Below, in pieces: positions 1-9,802 of a stretch of 64,000 nucleotides of DNA. The stretch spans positions 591,050 to 655,049 of the forward strand of contig MJCC01000002.1 of assembly GCA_001766655.1 (NCBI GenBank), read 5' to 3'. Numbering within the stretch: position 1 is the first letter of the stretch; every line of letters begins with the position of its first letter. Under the pieces are notes generated by a model. It searched no databases and was not told the DNA's origin. It saw nothing but the letters and a program-made list of their open reading frames with translations. Origin of the DNA: Phytomonas francai (Eukaryota > Euglenozoa > Kinetoplastea > Trypanosomatida > Trypanosomatidae). Position numbers and translations under genes: made by a program.

Positions 1-224
1 AAACATTCGGCATTGATTTTTATTTATTTTCTTCAAGACGAATTCCTTTATTTTTGATGCGGTCCAAAGGCTCTTCTTTTGCTTTCTTTTTGGTTTGTGG
101 TGATGTACATTTAATCCCGCTTTCACTTACCCCTGTTCCCTTTCCGCATTATTCCTTCGAAAGTGATAAATTCTCAAAAACAAAACGGTTGCGATTGCTT
201 TGCTTTGGTAGTTTCACGTTTCAA

Positions 225-482
225 ATGAGGGGCTTTCAATTGGAGGCACTTCGCATGAAATTGTTGTTAGAGCTTTCAGAGATACGAGCTCAGTGTGCGG
301 AATTGGCAGCGCAGGAGGATGAGTCATACGACCCGACCAAGGCTTTCTCTGAGGAAAGCTCTTCCTGCCTGGATCAGAACGACCGCGATGCGATTGAGGC
401 CTTTTTCAATTCGGACGATGAATTCATCGCACGTTTTAACAGTGGCGAAGGGGAGATGAAGCGTGTCTTTTTTTTCGAGTAA
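225..482 (+). CDS. small acidic hypothetical protein
   Basis: An 86-codon reading frame on the same strand as eS19 and the SAR1-type gene. I chose the ATG at 225 because the part upstream (from 54) is Phe/Leu/Pro-rich and looks like translated pyrimidine-rich leader. The protein has a Leu/Glu-rich helical first half and an acidic, Phe-containing second half ending in a short basic-aromatic tail. No family is recognised. A pyrimidine-rich stretch (about 120-160) followed by AG near 165 could be its trans-splice acceptor. It could be a real short gene or a chance frame; strand and spacing favour a gene, but there is no homology evidence. Confidence 0.4.
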   Translation: MRGFQLEALRMKLLLELSEIRAQCAELAAQEDESYDPTKAFSEESSSCLDQNDRDAIEAFFNSDDEFIARFNSGEGEMKRVFFFE

Positions 483-689
483 GCGTCCTAGTCCGCAAGA
501 CGGACGCTGTTGAATTGGACTTTTTTTTTCGATGCTTTATTATTCTTGCTGTGTATTATTGCCATTGGGGTTCAACTCCCCCCCCCCCACACACACACGC
601 ATACATACAAGGGGAAAAAAGTCATGGGCTACGTGACCATTGTCAGCACCTTCCCAGTTTTTTTTAAATATTATGTGTTTTCTTGCATA

Positions 690-737
690 CCTTTAATTCT
701 CCCCTTTCTTTTTTGCACACCCGCATTACGCCGAAAG
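690..737 (+). promoter_or_regulatory. pyrimidine tract and AG, probable trans-splice acceptor of the eS19 gene
   Basis: A C/T-rich tract at about 690-716 is followed by AG at 736-737 and another AG at about 752, with the eS19 ATG at 776. This is the usual layout of a kinetoplastid spliced-leader addition site. Which AG is used cannot be decided from sequence. Confidence 0.55.
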
Positions 738-775
738 GAAAACTACACACCAGGGAAAAGCTAAAGAGAAAGACC

Positions 776-1264
776 ATGGTTGCCGCCACCTCGAGCAAGA
801 TCCGCCGGATTGGGAAGCGGAAGGGCGCGACCCTCCGCGACGTCAGCGCCTGGCACTGGATCAAGGCGGCCGCGCGGCACTTCAAGCGCGAGGGCACCCT
901 CTTCGTCCCGTCCTGCACGGAACTCGTAAAGACGTCGAGCGGGCGTGAGCGGGCCCCGCAGAACCCGGACTGGTACTACATCCGCTGCGCCGCCGTCCTG
1001 CGCGCGATTTACCTCCGGCCCGGGGTCGGCTACGGCGGCCTCAGCAAGCGCTTCTCGAGCAAGAAGAACAACGGGAGCCGGCCGGAGCACATGGTGCGCG
1101 CCGCCACCGGCCTCCTCCACTGGTCCTGCAAGTCCCTCGCCAAGCTCGGCCTCGTGACCGGCGGAAAGTCCTTCGGGCAGTGCCTCACGAAGAAGGGCCG
1201 CATGTTCGCCGACTCGCTCGCCTTCCAGGTCCGCGTCCGCCGCTTCGGAAAGGCGAAGGAGTAG
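776..1264 (+). CDS. RPS19: 40S ribosomal protein eS19
   Basis: A 162-residue small-subunit ribosomal protein of the eS19 family, which in other eukaryotes is needed for 18S rRNA maturation and sits in the head of the 40S subunit. The N-terminal block after Met-Val, the DVSAWHWIKAAA-like helix, the DWYYIR segment, the RPGVGYGGL-like segment and the helix with GLLHWSCKSL are typical of the family, and the length is normal. The ATG at 776 lies in a good context (accATGg) and gives the expected N-terminus; the frame extends upstream to 683 but that part is pyrimidine-tract leader. Nearly every codon ends in G or C, unlike the neighbouring SAR1-type gene. Confidence 0.95.
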   Translation: MVAATSSKIRRIGKRKGATLRDVSAWHWIKAAARHFKREGTLFVPSCTELVKTSSGRERAPQNPDWYYIRCAAVLRAIYLRPGVGYGGLSKRFSSKKNNGSRPEHMVRAATGLLHWSCKSLAKLGLVTGGKSFGQCLTKKGRMFADSLAFQVRVRRFGKAKE

Positions 1265-1880
1265 TTTCCACTGACTTTGTTCGTGTGATTTGATAAGTAA
1301 AATGATACATGCTGGGCTTAACGGGCGGGAACCCTCCTCGCCCCACCCTTCTTTGCGGTCTACCCCGCACCCCTTGAGGAGGGGTTCTTCCCTCCTTTCT
1401 CACACTAAATGAGGAAAACTTACAAGACTCGCCTTCCCCCCCCTTTTTTTTTTCTATTTTCATTTTAGTTTTCATAGACTTAGCTTAGAGTTTCTTTGCC
1501 ATATGTGTATGTTTCCCCGGTCTTCCACAGTATCATGATGAGAACAAGTTGTAGTGCGCTCTGATGTTCCAACGTGAAGAGCAACACACTTTACAATAAA
1601 CATATCGGTTTCTGAATTTGTGGACCCGTTTTCCTTCTTTTCGTTCCTCCCTCAAGAATTTTCTGCGGTTGATTTATAGGGCACCTTCTCTCGTCTCCAC
1701 ACGCATCAATAGCGATCTCCAGATTAAAAGTAAAACAGTACCCTGCGTTATGGGCTTTTCCATGGGTTCCTTTTTACATCTTCCTCTTTCTTTTCTTTTC
1801 CCTTAACTTTTCTTAACGAAGTAGATTTCTTTTTTCTTTACTAAACCAAGCAAACATTTCGCGTTGCCAGGATTTGAAAA
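1265..1880. other. intergenic spacer between eS19 and the SAR1-type gene
   Basis: No gene is visible. It should hold the 3' UTR of eS19 and the leader of the next gene. A long pyrimidine tract at about 1767-1814 is followed by AG at 1820-1821, a second tract at about 1826-1840 with AG at 1849-1850, and AG at 1869-1870. These are candidate trans-splice acceptors for the gene starting at 1881. Confidence 0.55.
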
Positions 1881-2465
1881 ATGGGCTGGCTCTCTTGGGT
1901 TTGGGATTGGCTGTCTTTTCTTGGCCTTTCTAACAAAACTGGAAAGATTTTGTTCCTCGGACTTGATAATGCAGGTAAAACGACACTTCTTGGGAAGTTG
2001 GCTACCGATCAGGTACACGTTTATCGTCCCACGTTTCACCCCAACGTCGAGGAGCTGACGTTGGGTGGCATCAAGCTAAAGACAATCGACATGGGGGGCC
2101 ATAGCGAGGCTCGACGTTTATGGAAGGACTACTTTACAAAGGTTGATGGTGTCGTGTTCATTGTCGACGCAGCTAGACAGGAACGCTTTGAAGAGGCAAA
2201 AAGGGAGCTTGATAATTTAATTCGTTCCGAAGAACTTTCTCGCACGCCATTCTTGATTCTCGGCAATAAGATCGATATGCCACAGGCTTGCTCGGAGGAA
2301 GCCCTTACATATGCGCTCGGAATCGGCAACCTGCGAACTGGTAAGACAACTAAGGTGAGTGACCCAAATGTACGTCCTCTTGAGGTTTTCATGTGCAGTA
2401 TCGTTCAAAAATACGGGTACGGGGATGGGTTTCGGTGGCTGTCGCAATATCTTCAAAGCTCATAG
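1881..2465 (+). CDS. SAR1: SAR1-type small GTPase (COPII coat assembly)
   Basis: A 194-residue Sar1-family GTPase. In known systems Sar1 binds ER membrane in the GTP state through an N-terminal amphipathic helix and recruits Sec23/24 to start COPII vesicles. The N-terminus is rich in Trp, Leu and Phe ([10 protein letters not shown]...), as expected for that helix. The nucleotide-binding motifs are present: GLDNAGKTT (P-loop, about residues 29-37), a switch I Thr in the RPTFHPN segment, DMGGH (switch II, about 73-77, with [10 protein letters not shown] after it) and NKID (about 132-135). It lacks the N-terminal Gly at position 2 followed by an Arf-type myristoylation context, and the ARRLWKDYF block favours Sar1 over Arf. 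Length is normal and codon use is mixed. It is the last gene on the + strand before the strand switch. Confidence 0.93.
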   Translation: MGWLSWVWDWLSFLGLSNKTGKILFLGLDNAGKTTLLGKLATDQVHVYRPTFHPNVEELTLGGIKLKTIDMGGHSEARRLWKDYFTKVDGVVFIVDAARQERFEEAKRELDNLIRSEELSRTPFLILGNKIDMPQACSEEALTYALGIGNLRTGKTTKVSDPNVRPLEVFMCSIVQKYGYGDGFRWLSQYLQSS

Positions 2466-4144
2466 AGTGGGATAAGCTTTCGGAATTACATTATTTTAAG
2501 TGTTGACAATAATATACCCTAATTGTACTCTCAATAATATTTTTAGGATGTTAAACGATTTTTTTTTACCCTGAATACAACTACCTGTTTGCACCTGAAG
2601 GAAAAAGAAGCCCCTGCTTACTCTGCATTTCTCACAACGGTAATGTGTTTTCTTCATGTCTTTGTATATTTTGATGGTAGTTATTTGGACTCGACATTCA
2701 TATTCATAATGTAAATACAAGGGGAAAACAGATTCCTTCTCTCAAGATGAGGCGCCGTTTTTTTTTTACGCCTTTTCCGCTCGCCATTATCTACGCATGC
2801 CCGTCGCGGTGGCAAGGGGGGAGGGGGCTGGTGCATATTTGGCCTATGCATCGACGCCGCGCCCGCCTTCAAATTATTTGAACCGCTTGAGACTCGATAC
2901 TGCCTCCCTCCAACAGGGCGCAATGGCTGCTCGTTTGAGGAGGGGCCGCCCGCTTCCCCATGCCATCAACCTCGATGGCATCCCATAGTTGAGTACCAAG
3001 CCTCGCCATACCGGCCCCACTATGCCAAAGGAATCCAAATGCAAGCGAAGTACATGTGACTCAACCAGCGGATAGTGTTTTCTGAATTGTAAACAAAAGT
3101 TATCCCGTTTCCTTGATTTCAAGAAGCAGATTCGAGGAAGGGATCGAATGTTGAGATATTAGTAGAAGCAAAAAGAGGCGCGGAATGCTATGATTAGTTT
3201 GTGTTGCCCTCAGTCTGAACAGGCTATCGGATATGCGTTCAGCAACGGAAGTGATACACTAAATAATTTTTTCGCATCGAAGTAAAAACATTTTTTAGGA
3301 ATACTGCAGCTTCACAAAGCACCTGGTTTCCTTTTTCCCGCCGATTCTGCACAACAATAGAATTCAGATTTAATTACGTATTTTGTTTACCGAAAAAAAA
3401 GCATTTGTAACATTTATATCATGCCGTTAAAACGTGAAGATTAGCTCTGACTGCAATTTTTTAGCCTTATAAATTACGTTTTATTAATTTCAGATGAATA
3501 ACATCCTTCATCAATCATCCATTACGGACCGATGCTAAGAATCACATTAGTTTCTCACGAAGTAGAGGAAAAGACATTTTTGGAAAGGGAAACTGATACC
3601 GGTATTAAATGCATATTATTATTGCATTATATCCACTGTAAAAGTTGAGTTTAGAAATTTACACTGGTAACTCTCCAGGACGATTACTAATAACATTGTT
3701 CCTAATGGTAACGGCAAAACACATTGCATAAATAGAATGTAGGGAAAAAAAGCAAAAAAAACCCAAGAGAGTGCGCTCTATGTACTACATTCAGCAGGCT
3801 CTTCAAGACAATCATTTGCGTTTCAAAGGATGTTTGGGGAACAAAATATAGACAGGGTCCCCCTGTAAAACCTACCCTTAGTAGTTCGTGGGGCGGGTGG
3901 GAAAGGAAAAAGGCAAAAATAACTACGATGTCAACATTATGGGATTCTGCATCCCCACATGAGGAGCGGAAGAATGGCCTGGGGCTCTTCCTTCCCTCGT
4001 ATACATTCTCTTTTTAAGCGTCAGACAAAAAAAGCCACTTGGCACTGCAAAGACTGCTCGAAGTATCATCCACAAGGAAGAACTAGGATGATAGCGCATC
4101 AAAGAGGGGTGCTCTAGTGCGTATGGTGGGGAAAACAAGTAGCC
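2466..4144. other. convergent strand-switch region
   Basis: The + strand genes end at 2465 and the - strand array ends at 4145, so the two transcription units converge here. I see no convincing ORF, tRNA or other RNA gene. The sequence is mostly A/T-rich with short G/C patches near 2800-2960 and 3880-4000. In trypanosomatids such regions are where Pol II transcription ends, often marked by base J, H3.V or tRNA genes; none of these can be seen from sequence alone. Confidence 0.7.
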
Positions 4145-5680
4145 TCAGAGTTCGTTTACCTTTCTAATAGCTTCCTCAAATGGGAAGCCGCATTTGGCGT
4201 GGTAAGAATCTCGAATGATGAATTTATTCGTTGACAGAAACAACGGCGCGGACTTCAAGTACCCCATAGCCTGATGCTTTGCCTTTGCATCATACACCAT
4301 CGGCACGAACCACCGCGCACCGATAGTGCCACGCTCTAATAGCTTCACCTTCGTGAAACCTGGTTCAACCCCTGGGGTGTGGAAAATCGCCGGGTACATG
4401 CGACGCACCTCCTTGTAGACTTTGTCGATGGGCCTCGGTCTGAGCGCAAAGAGCGGCGGCGTGAGGGTGATGTTGACTTCCGATGAAGCCTCCTTGCGAA
4501 TCCACTTGGGCACGGTTAGATTTGTGTAAACTTTCTTACCGTGTGCGGCGTACGCTCGCCTGAAAAGATTGCCGACAAACCGACCTATACTCACGAGATC
4601 TGTTATGTCCTGCAGGTGTGGGTGCTGGTGACCATCCAGTGGCAGGAGCTTCGCCCAGCGCTCATCGTGCATCTGGGATGAAAATAGAACAGCTGCTAAG
4701 CCAGAAAATGCAAGCGCATTAGCGTAGTCTAGGTCCATGAACCCTGCACGCACATCGTAGGGAGACCGTGCTGCCTGCCGTTCATGCAACGGTATCGAGA
4801 AAACGTCCTGTTCGACTTCCCACGCTAAGAGATCCAGAAACAGCGCTATGAAGATGGACTGGTCACAATTCCATTTTTTCGCGGACGTTGCTGGTGGGAT
4901 TTGTGTGCCTGTTAAGTTGACAGCCTTTTGCAGGAACTCCTTGTACGCCCACACACGTGCAACTACGAAACCAGAGTTTAGGTGGTGTTGTGGTGATAGT
5001 TCAAAAGTTAAAGGGAGATTACGTTCTGGGTGAGCAGCAGCGTACTTCCGCACCTTTTCATAGACAGCTTGAAAGCCAGGCCTACATTCACCCAACTTAT
5101 TGAACACATTCGGTGCAAAGCAGGTGATCTCCCCGCTAGCTACAAATGGTGCCATCATGTGGCCCTGCCGCACAGCCAGTGCGTCCAGCTCCTCCGGCGT
5201 CGCGGGGGAATGTGCGATGAACCGATCGAGGAACGGGTGAATGTCCTCACCAGTGAAGATTGTGTCGGAATCCATTACAATGAGCACATCGTTTGGCTGC
5301 AGGTCCAAATTTTCTATTGCCTTTTCCAAGATGTCAAACTTTGAAAGAAATCCACGAAAGGGCATCTGATAGCCAGCTACCACCACAGGGAGTCCGCTCA
5401 GGTAGGCTGAGCCCACAGAATAGCAAAGGGTGTCATCAATTTTATCACTCACGACTAATATAGCTACACGGGGCCCTGTGGAGCGAACGAATATGTCCTG
5501 CATTTCATCACGAGATAAGACTGAGGGTGCAAAGAAAATCTGTTTCAAATAAAAAGAGTAAAATATGAAAAAGAGAATGGCGAATGCGATGATGAGCCCA
5601 ACGGGAAACGACCGATGGGGGCGATCCTTAAAAACTCCCATTCGCGATTTCCTTCGCAGACAGGTATCTAGTTTTCTCAT
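4145..5680 (-). CDS. ESAG3/PLOD-like glycosyltransferase, type II membrane protein
   Basis: A 511-residue protein with a basic cytosolic N-terminus, one hydrophobic segment at about residues 26-45 (signal anchor) and a large luminal domain. The domain has a VMDSDT motif with the DxD metal/nucleotide-sugar triad at 137-139, an HLNSG segment at about 233-237 and NCDQS at 271-275, the usual order in GT-A fold enzymes of the PLOD/GT25-like type. The DSDT-to-TPEELDALAVRQG stretch recalls kinetoplastid ESAG3-like proteins. A Golgi or ER glycosyltransferase is therefore inferred; donor, acceptor and product are unknown. It is the last gene of the - strand array. A pyrimidine tract on the - strand (5776-5800) followed by AG at 5764-5763 is a likely splice acceptor. 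The family call by memory of motifs is moderately secure, the activity is not shown. Confidence 0.65.
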   Translation of the reverse strand: MRKLDTCLRRKSRMGVFKDRPHRSFPVGLIIAFAILFFIFYSFYLKQIFFAPSVLSRDEMQDIFVRSTGPRVAILVVSDKIDDTLCYSVGSAYLSGLPVVVAGYQMPFRGFLSKFDILEKAIENLDLQPNDVLIVMDSDTIFTGEDIHPFLDRFIAHSPATPEELDALAVRQGHMMAPFVASGEITCFAPNVFNKLGECRPGFQAVYEKVRKYAAAHPERNLPLTFELSPQHHLNSGFVVARVWAYKEFLQKAVNLTGTQIPPATSAKKWNCDQSIFIALFLDLLAWEVEQDVFSIPLHERQAARSPYDVRAGFMDLDYANALAFSGLAAVLFSSQMHDERWAKLLPLDGHQHPHLQDITDLVSIGRFVGNLFRRAYAAHGKKVYTNLTVPKWIRKEASSEVNITLTPPLFALRPRPIDKVYKEVRRMYPAIFHTPGVEPGFTKVKLLERGTIGARWFVPMVYDAKAKHQAMGYLKSAPLFLSTNKFIIRDSYHAKCGFPFEEAIRKVNEL

Positions 5681-8346
5681 CTAGTTTTCTGGTTTGTGAG
5701 CTTTAACTAAGAGTGGAGCTTTTATAGTTTTGCAAAAATGGAACAAATATTATTTATTATGTCTAGACGATTCAAAGTGGTTCAAAAGGAAAAGAAGGAG
5801 ATACAGTAATAGAGAGAAATCGTAATGCAAGTTCGGAATAAAGAAAGAAATATCTTACATTGGCTACAGATTTCGTTGTATTTTTTTTTGCTGCCCATTA
5901 GATTCAAATAACTTGTTCTGTCCAGATTCCTCGCGCCTGGTGTTACGGGCGTCTGTACCCCTAGAAGAAGTCCCAAACGGGGGCTCACCTGTTAGAGGAA
6001 TGCGCGGCATAGGGGGGAGTTTGAAGTCAAGAACTATTCCTGAAAGGAGAGGGAAATAGAGAGAAGGAGACAGGCCGCGCAAATTGGAGAGGGGCGAATG
6101 GGAAATGTTTGACCCAAATCTTGTAGGTTGAAAATCTCGTCAAGCAAGACAGCACACCGTGGGGGAACGCTCACACTCCCAACACACGCAGATGTTACGT
6201 CGGGAGCACTCATTGGGACAACCTTTTCCCATCCCTCCACTTCAGGACTCTTTTGCAGAACTGTCTGCGGTGGGCATTGCCCAGCTCATGGGGTAGGAGG
6301 ACCGCACATACTTGATCTCTCTTTCCCTCCCCTCAACTCAGAGGTGCTGAATCCTGACTGAAGAAGAAACGTAAACGAGTTTTCACCACGACTCATCAAT
6401 TTCCCATACAAGGAGGCTATCAACCGTACTGTTCAGCAGTCTCGAGTTGTTATCAAATGCTAGGGAGCGCATAGGTGTCGTAGGCTCACACATCGTAGTA
6501 CTCTTCCCAACGACTTTGCCGTCCGCGAAGGCCAGCCTGGCCTTTAATTAGTGACTGAGGGCAACGTTAGGCTGTTCCATAAAGGTACGAGGTAGGCAAT
6601 ATCGTTCTGAATTAACTTAGTCAGTACAGCTTCCTCCAAGCTGTTCTCAAATAGTGTATATCATTTTCAGCACATTTAGGGGGAGGGGCTAATAGATGGA
6701 GACGGTCAAGGCATCCGCGGAACAGCATAAAATAGTCTACACGACACACGGGGGAAAGCCGAATTCCAGTGAAGATCAATTTCTGTTTTAAATTCAGAAA
6801 TAGTTTTTGAGTGCGGAAAGGCATTTTCACGTCTTCGCCACGCTTCTCTCGTGTCGAATGCTTAGCTTTCCTTTGTTAGGCGTAAATACTACCATTTGAT
6901 GGCATCTTATCTTTCATTCCGCAGAGACGGAGGCGTGGGGGGAAATTGCAGCGGACAGTTTCTCCTTGGCCGGCAAGGCTCGCGGGTGGCGACCTCGACG
7001 ATGTGAGGCGCGCGTGTGCGAGTTGATGGGTTTGAGTCTGGGGCGATCCCCACGATAACACTTTTTGTTTGCTGGGTCGAGGCATCCAAGCGATCTCAAA
7101 ACATCATCAACGGAAAAATCAGGACATTTTTTCCCCCCTTGACCATTCCATAGCCTTTTTGCCTCAGCGTATATTTTCATTTTCAAACGCCCTCTCCCTC
7201 CGTCCCCCGGCTCTAGGGAATGCGGCCCTTCGTGCATCACTTGCAAAGGTGCAATACATCGAAAATTCAACAGGTGGGGGGTGGTGAGCAACGGATTAAA
7301 CGTGAAGAATCAACCCATAGGATGAATCAAAATGGAAGCAATTTGCGCTGTTTAGCAATGCGTTACGGTATTCGAATAGCGGGGGGCCTTGCCACACCTG
7401 GATGCATGCCATAGTGTGAGCGATTCTTATACCGCTGCGATATTTCTCTAACTTCTGTTTCCTGAGAAATAGTAAATCTTAGTTACCTAAAAAATACTCT
7501 CATTGATCACCTTGAGAAGCGAAACATCTTAGCAACATTGTTCTCCCACTAAATCCAACCCTTCAGTAGACATTTTTTGCAAATCTCTTGTCCACGAACT
7601 GAGAATTTCATTTGTTGAAAAACTCACATACGGAAAGCTAAACGGTTAGTTTTGAAAAGTGGGCATCATCTGAATGCTAAACCATGTGCGTTGTCAAATT
7701 TGTTTTCTGATATGCGGCAATTTACCTTTTCAAAGACACTAAACACTTTATCTTAAACTAAGGCTATCCTTCCAGCATTACCTTTTGGAGAGCCTCATTG
7801 ATGTGGAAAAGTTTTACCGCAGCTTTATCAGTTAGCAAATCAGAACGAGGTTGCATCCAACTCCAAGATGATTCCCATCAGATTCCTGTAAATATTCAAT
7901 ACAACACTCGGGAGCTACGAAAAAGGGGGAGAGGAATGCTTTTTTTTTTTTTTGAATACTCTGTGGTTATAAATTCAATTTTTATAAACGGAAACATCAT
8001 ACTATCAATAAATGAATTAGACTGAACTGTTCGTGAATAGTATTTATTAAAAGAAACAAACATCCTCTCGAGGATATATGATATCTACCTGAGAGCTTCA
8101 TATATCTTGCCAAGCACTTCACGAAAGGGGAAATAAGTAAATATATATAAAAAGACGTAATTTTTGATGTCAAAACGAAAATTATTCAACCAAATCGCCT
8201 TAAAAAAGTGTTCTCTCTCGCAGCGGTACAAAATGCAACAGATTGCAGCAAGACCAAAGTAACGGGGAGACATTCTCAATAAAGTTTTTCTGCTTGGTTG
8301 CCTTCAGTATATATGGATATCCGGCACTATCTTAGGTAGCATGGGT
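5681..8346. other. long gene-poor stretch inside the - strand array
   Basis: About 2.7 kb with no convincing coding region. Short open frames exist on both strands (for example 6914-7180 on the - strand), but none has family motifs or a clear splice signal. Part of it (about 6100-7300) is richer in G/C than the flanks and could hold a non-coding RNA or a decayed gene; I could not identify either. The segment 7400-8340 is A/T-rich. The proximal end holds the likely splice acceptor of the glycosyltransferase gene (5763-5800). Confidence 0.6.
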
Positions 8347-8784
8347 TCAGGAAAAAGGTGGCATCGCCCCCGTCGCCAAACGGCGAACCACAGGATCGCT
8401 CAACGAACGCGGAGGAATGCTAGCATTTGGTATATTTTTTTGAGGTGGAACTTGGAGAAAATCCATCTGGCCCTGATCATTTTCACTTGGTAAGTGGCAT
8501 TCGCACCCGATGTGAAGACCTTTTTTTTTTGTCGGCCGAGCTGTGTAATGATCATAAAATGACCTGAAACCGTTTACTTTGCGATCAACGCAGGCCTGCG
8601 TTTCACTATCAAACTCAGCTTCATTAATAGGTTGCATCAGGTGATTATGATCGAGCTCTGAACAGAGGCGATTGTACATCAGGAAATTGGACGGTGTGGA
8701 TGGTTCCTTCAAGGTTATACTTACATCTTGCGGGGTGTTTCGGAGTAAATAGGTTTCCTTATTATTTATATTCTGTGAAGACAT
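8347..8784 (-). CDS. small hypothetical protein
   Basis: A 145-residue frame on the array strand, starting at the ATG at 8784. The protein is polar, without a signal peptide or membrane segment, with a Cys-His-Cys cluster (GLHIGCECHLP, about residues 89-99) and a Pro/Arg-rich C-terminus. I do not recognise the family. Upstream on the - strand a pyrimidine tract (8868-8846) ends in CAG at 8845-8844, a good candidate for a trans-splice acceptor, which supports an expressed gene. Its isolated position and lack of homology leave doubt. Confidence 0.5.
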   Translation of the reverse strand: MSSQNINNKETYLLRNTPQDVSITLKEPSTPSNFLMYNRLCSELDHNHLMQPINEAEFDSETQACVDRKVNGFRSFYDHYTARPTKKKGLHIGCECHLPSENDQGQMDFLQVPPQKNIPNASIPPRSLSDPVVRRLATGAMPPFS

Positions 8785-9471
8785 TTTGATTAAGATGCAA
8801 TTTAAAGAGCTTTATTTTTTTTTTTAATTCAATCGCAGACTTTCTGAATGAGGGAGAAAAATAGAGACGGATTACATCTTCCTTCGGATCACACAGGCGG
8901 TTAAATTCCATACATAGCAAATCTTTTTGTTCTTGGTGATAAGGGGTAGGTCACAAATAAAGCGGGATTCATTTGAAAACTTTCTTTATAACGGTAGTTT
9001 ATAATCACAGGGGGCGGACTTAAAGACGCATTTTGAATATTATACCCATGCGTTGTATCGTTTCAATATTTACGAAGTGAATTTCTTGCGAGTTTGACGC
9101 ACCTTTGGAATGAAAGAGTCATCCTGTTGACATGATTAACAACGACCCACTCCAAAATTGCGGCGCTGTCAGCCGTCGTGCAGCTTTCACTCGATGGATA
9201 ATTTCACGATGACAGACTGTCCTAAAGGCTGAATTAATTTGGAGGTGAGGTAGGTGGCGAACACACAAGCCTTGTCGACTCGCCGCGCGTTCGGAATATT
9301 TTATTCATGTCTTCTTTTAAAAAGCTGAGTAACATAAAGGGGGTAAGCGTTTCTTCTTACTCTCATATATATATATATGCATATACTTTAATTTCGACTC
9401 GAGGGGGGTAAAATTAAGAAAATAAGAAAACAGCATCCGTGGGAAAAATGCGCCTGAATCCTAGGAACGCA

Positions 9472-9503
<32 letters not shown>

Positions 9504-9802
9504 ACGCAAACTGGTAAGAAAAATGAAGAAAACCAATTATTCTCTGAATCAATAAAAGACGTTCAATAAATGATATACATGACGTAGTGCTGATNCCCCC
9601 ACCCCACCCCACCCCACGCAAACTGGTAAGAAAAAACGCACCATATATTTCTTGGTCTTCGTTCGTATCATGTTGATCCCATGCAGCCAAAAGTCGTCTC
9701 TTTAAGGATTTTATTAAAAAAGCAGTAACACAAGTAACGCATCGATCCTTAGCAATTCTCTCACCGGGTTGCTGACGGTGATGCTTGGTGTGAAAACTGC
9801 AG
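8785..9802. other. spacer downstream of 6-phosphogluconolactonase
   Basis: No gene seen. It holds the candidate splice acceptor of the small gene (8844-8868), a TA microsatellite at about 9365-9378, a C homopolymer and a C-rich duplicated segment (listed separately), and presumably the 3' UTR of the 6-phosphogluconolactonase gene. Confidence 0.6.
9473..9635. repeat. 31-base C run, ACCCC repeat and 24-base direct duplication
   Basis: A run of 31 C at 9473-9503 is followed by the unit ccccacgcaaactggtaag plus five A (9500-9523). The same 24 bases recur at 9612-9635, offset by 112 bases, and the second copy is preceded by (CCCCA)n at 9596-9615. One undetermined base lies at 9595. The opposite strand is G-rich and could form G-quadruplexes. 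The exact run length is likely to be unreliable in the assembly. Confidence 0.85.

Noticed and set aside
776..1264. Horizontal transfer as the reason for GC-rich genes
   Set aside because: The GC-rich segments include universal eukaryotic genes (eS19, RPC2, PGK) and stop in the middle of genes with continuous family similarity, so import from elsewhere does not explain them.
6914..7180. 88-codon - strand frame starting at an ATG at 7180
   Set aside because: Basic, low-complexity C-terminus, no family signature and no clear pyrimidine tract upstream on the - strand. Could be checked by RNA-seq.
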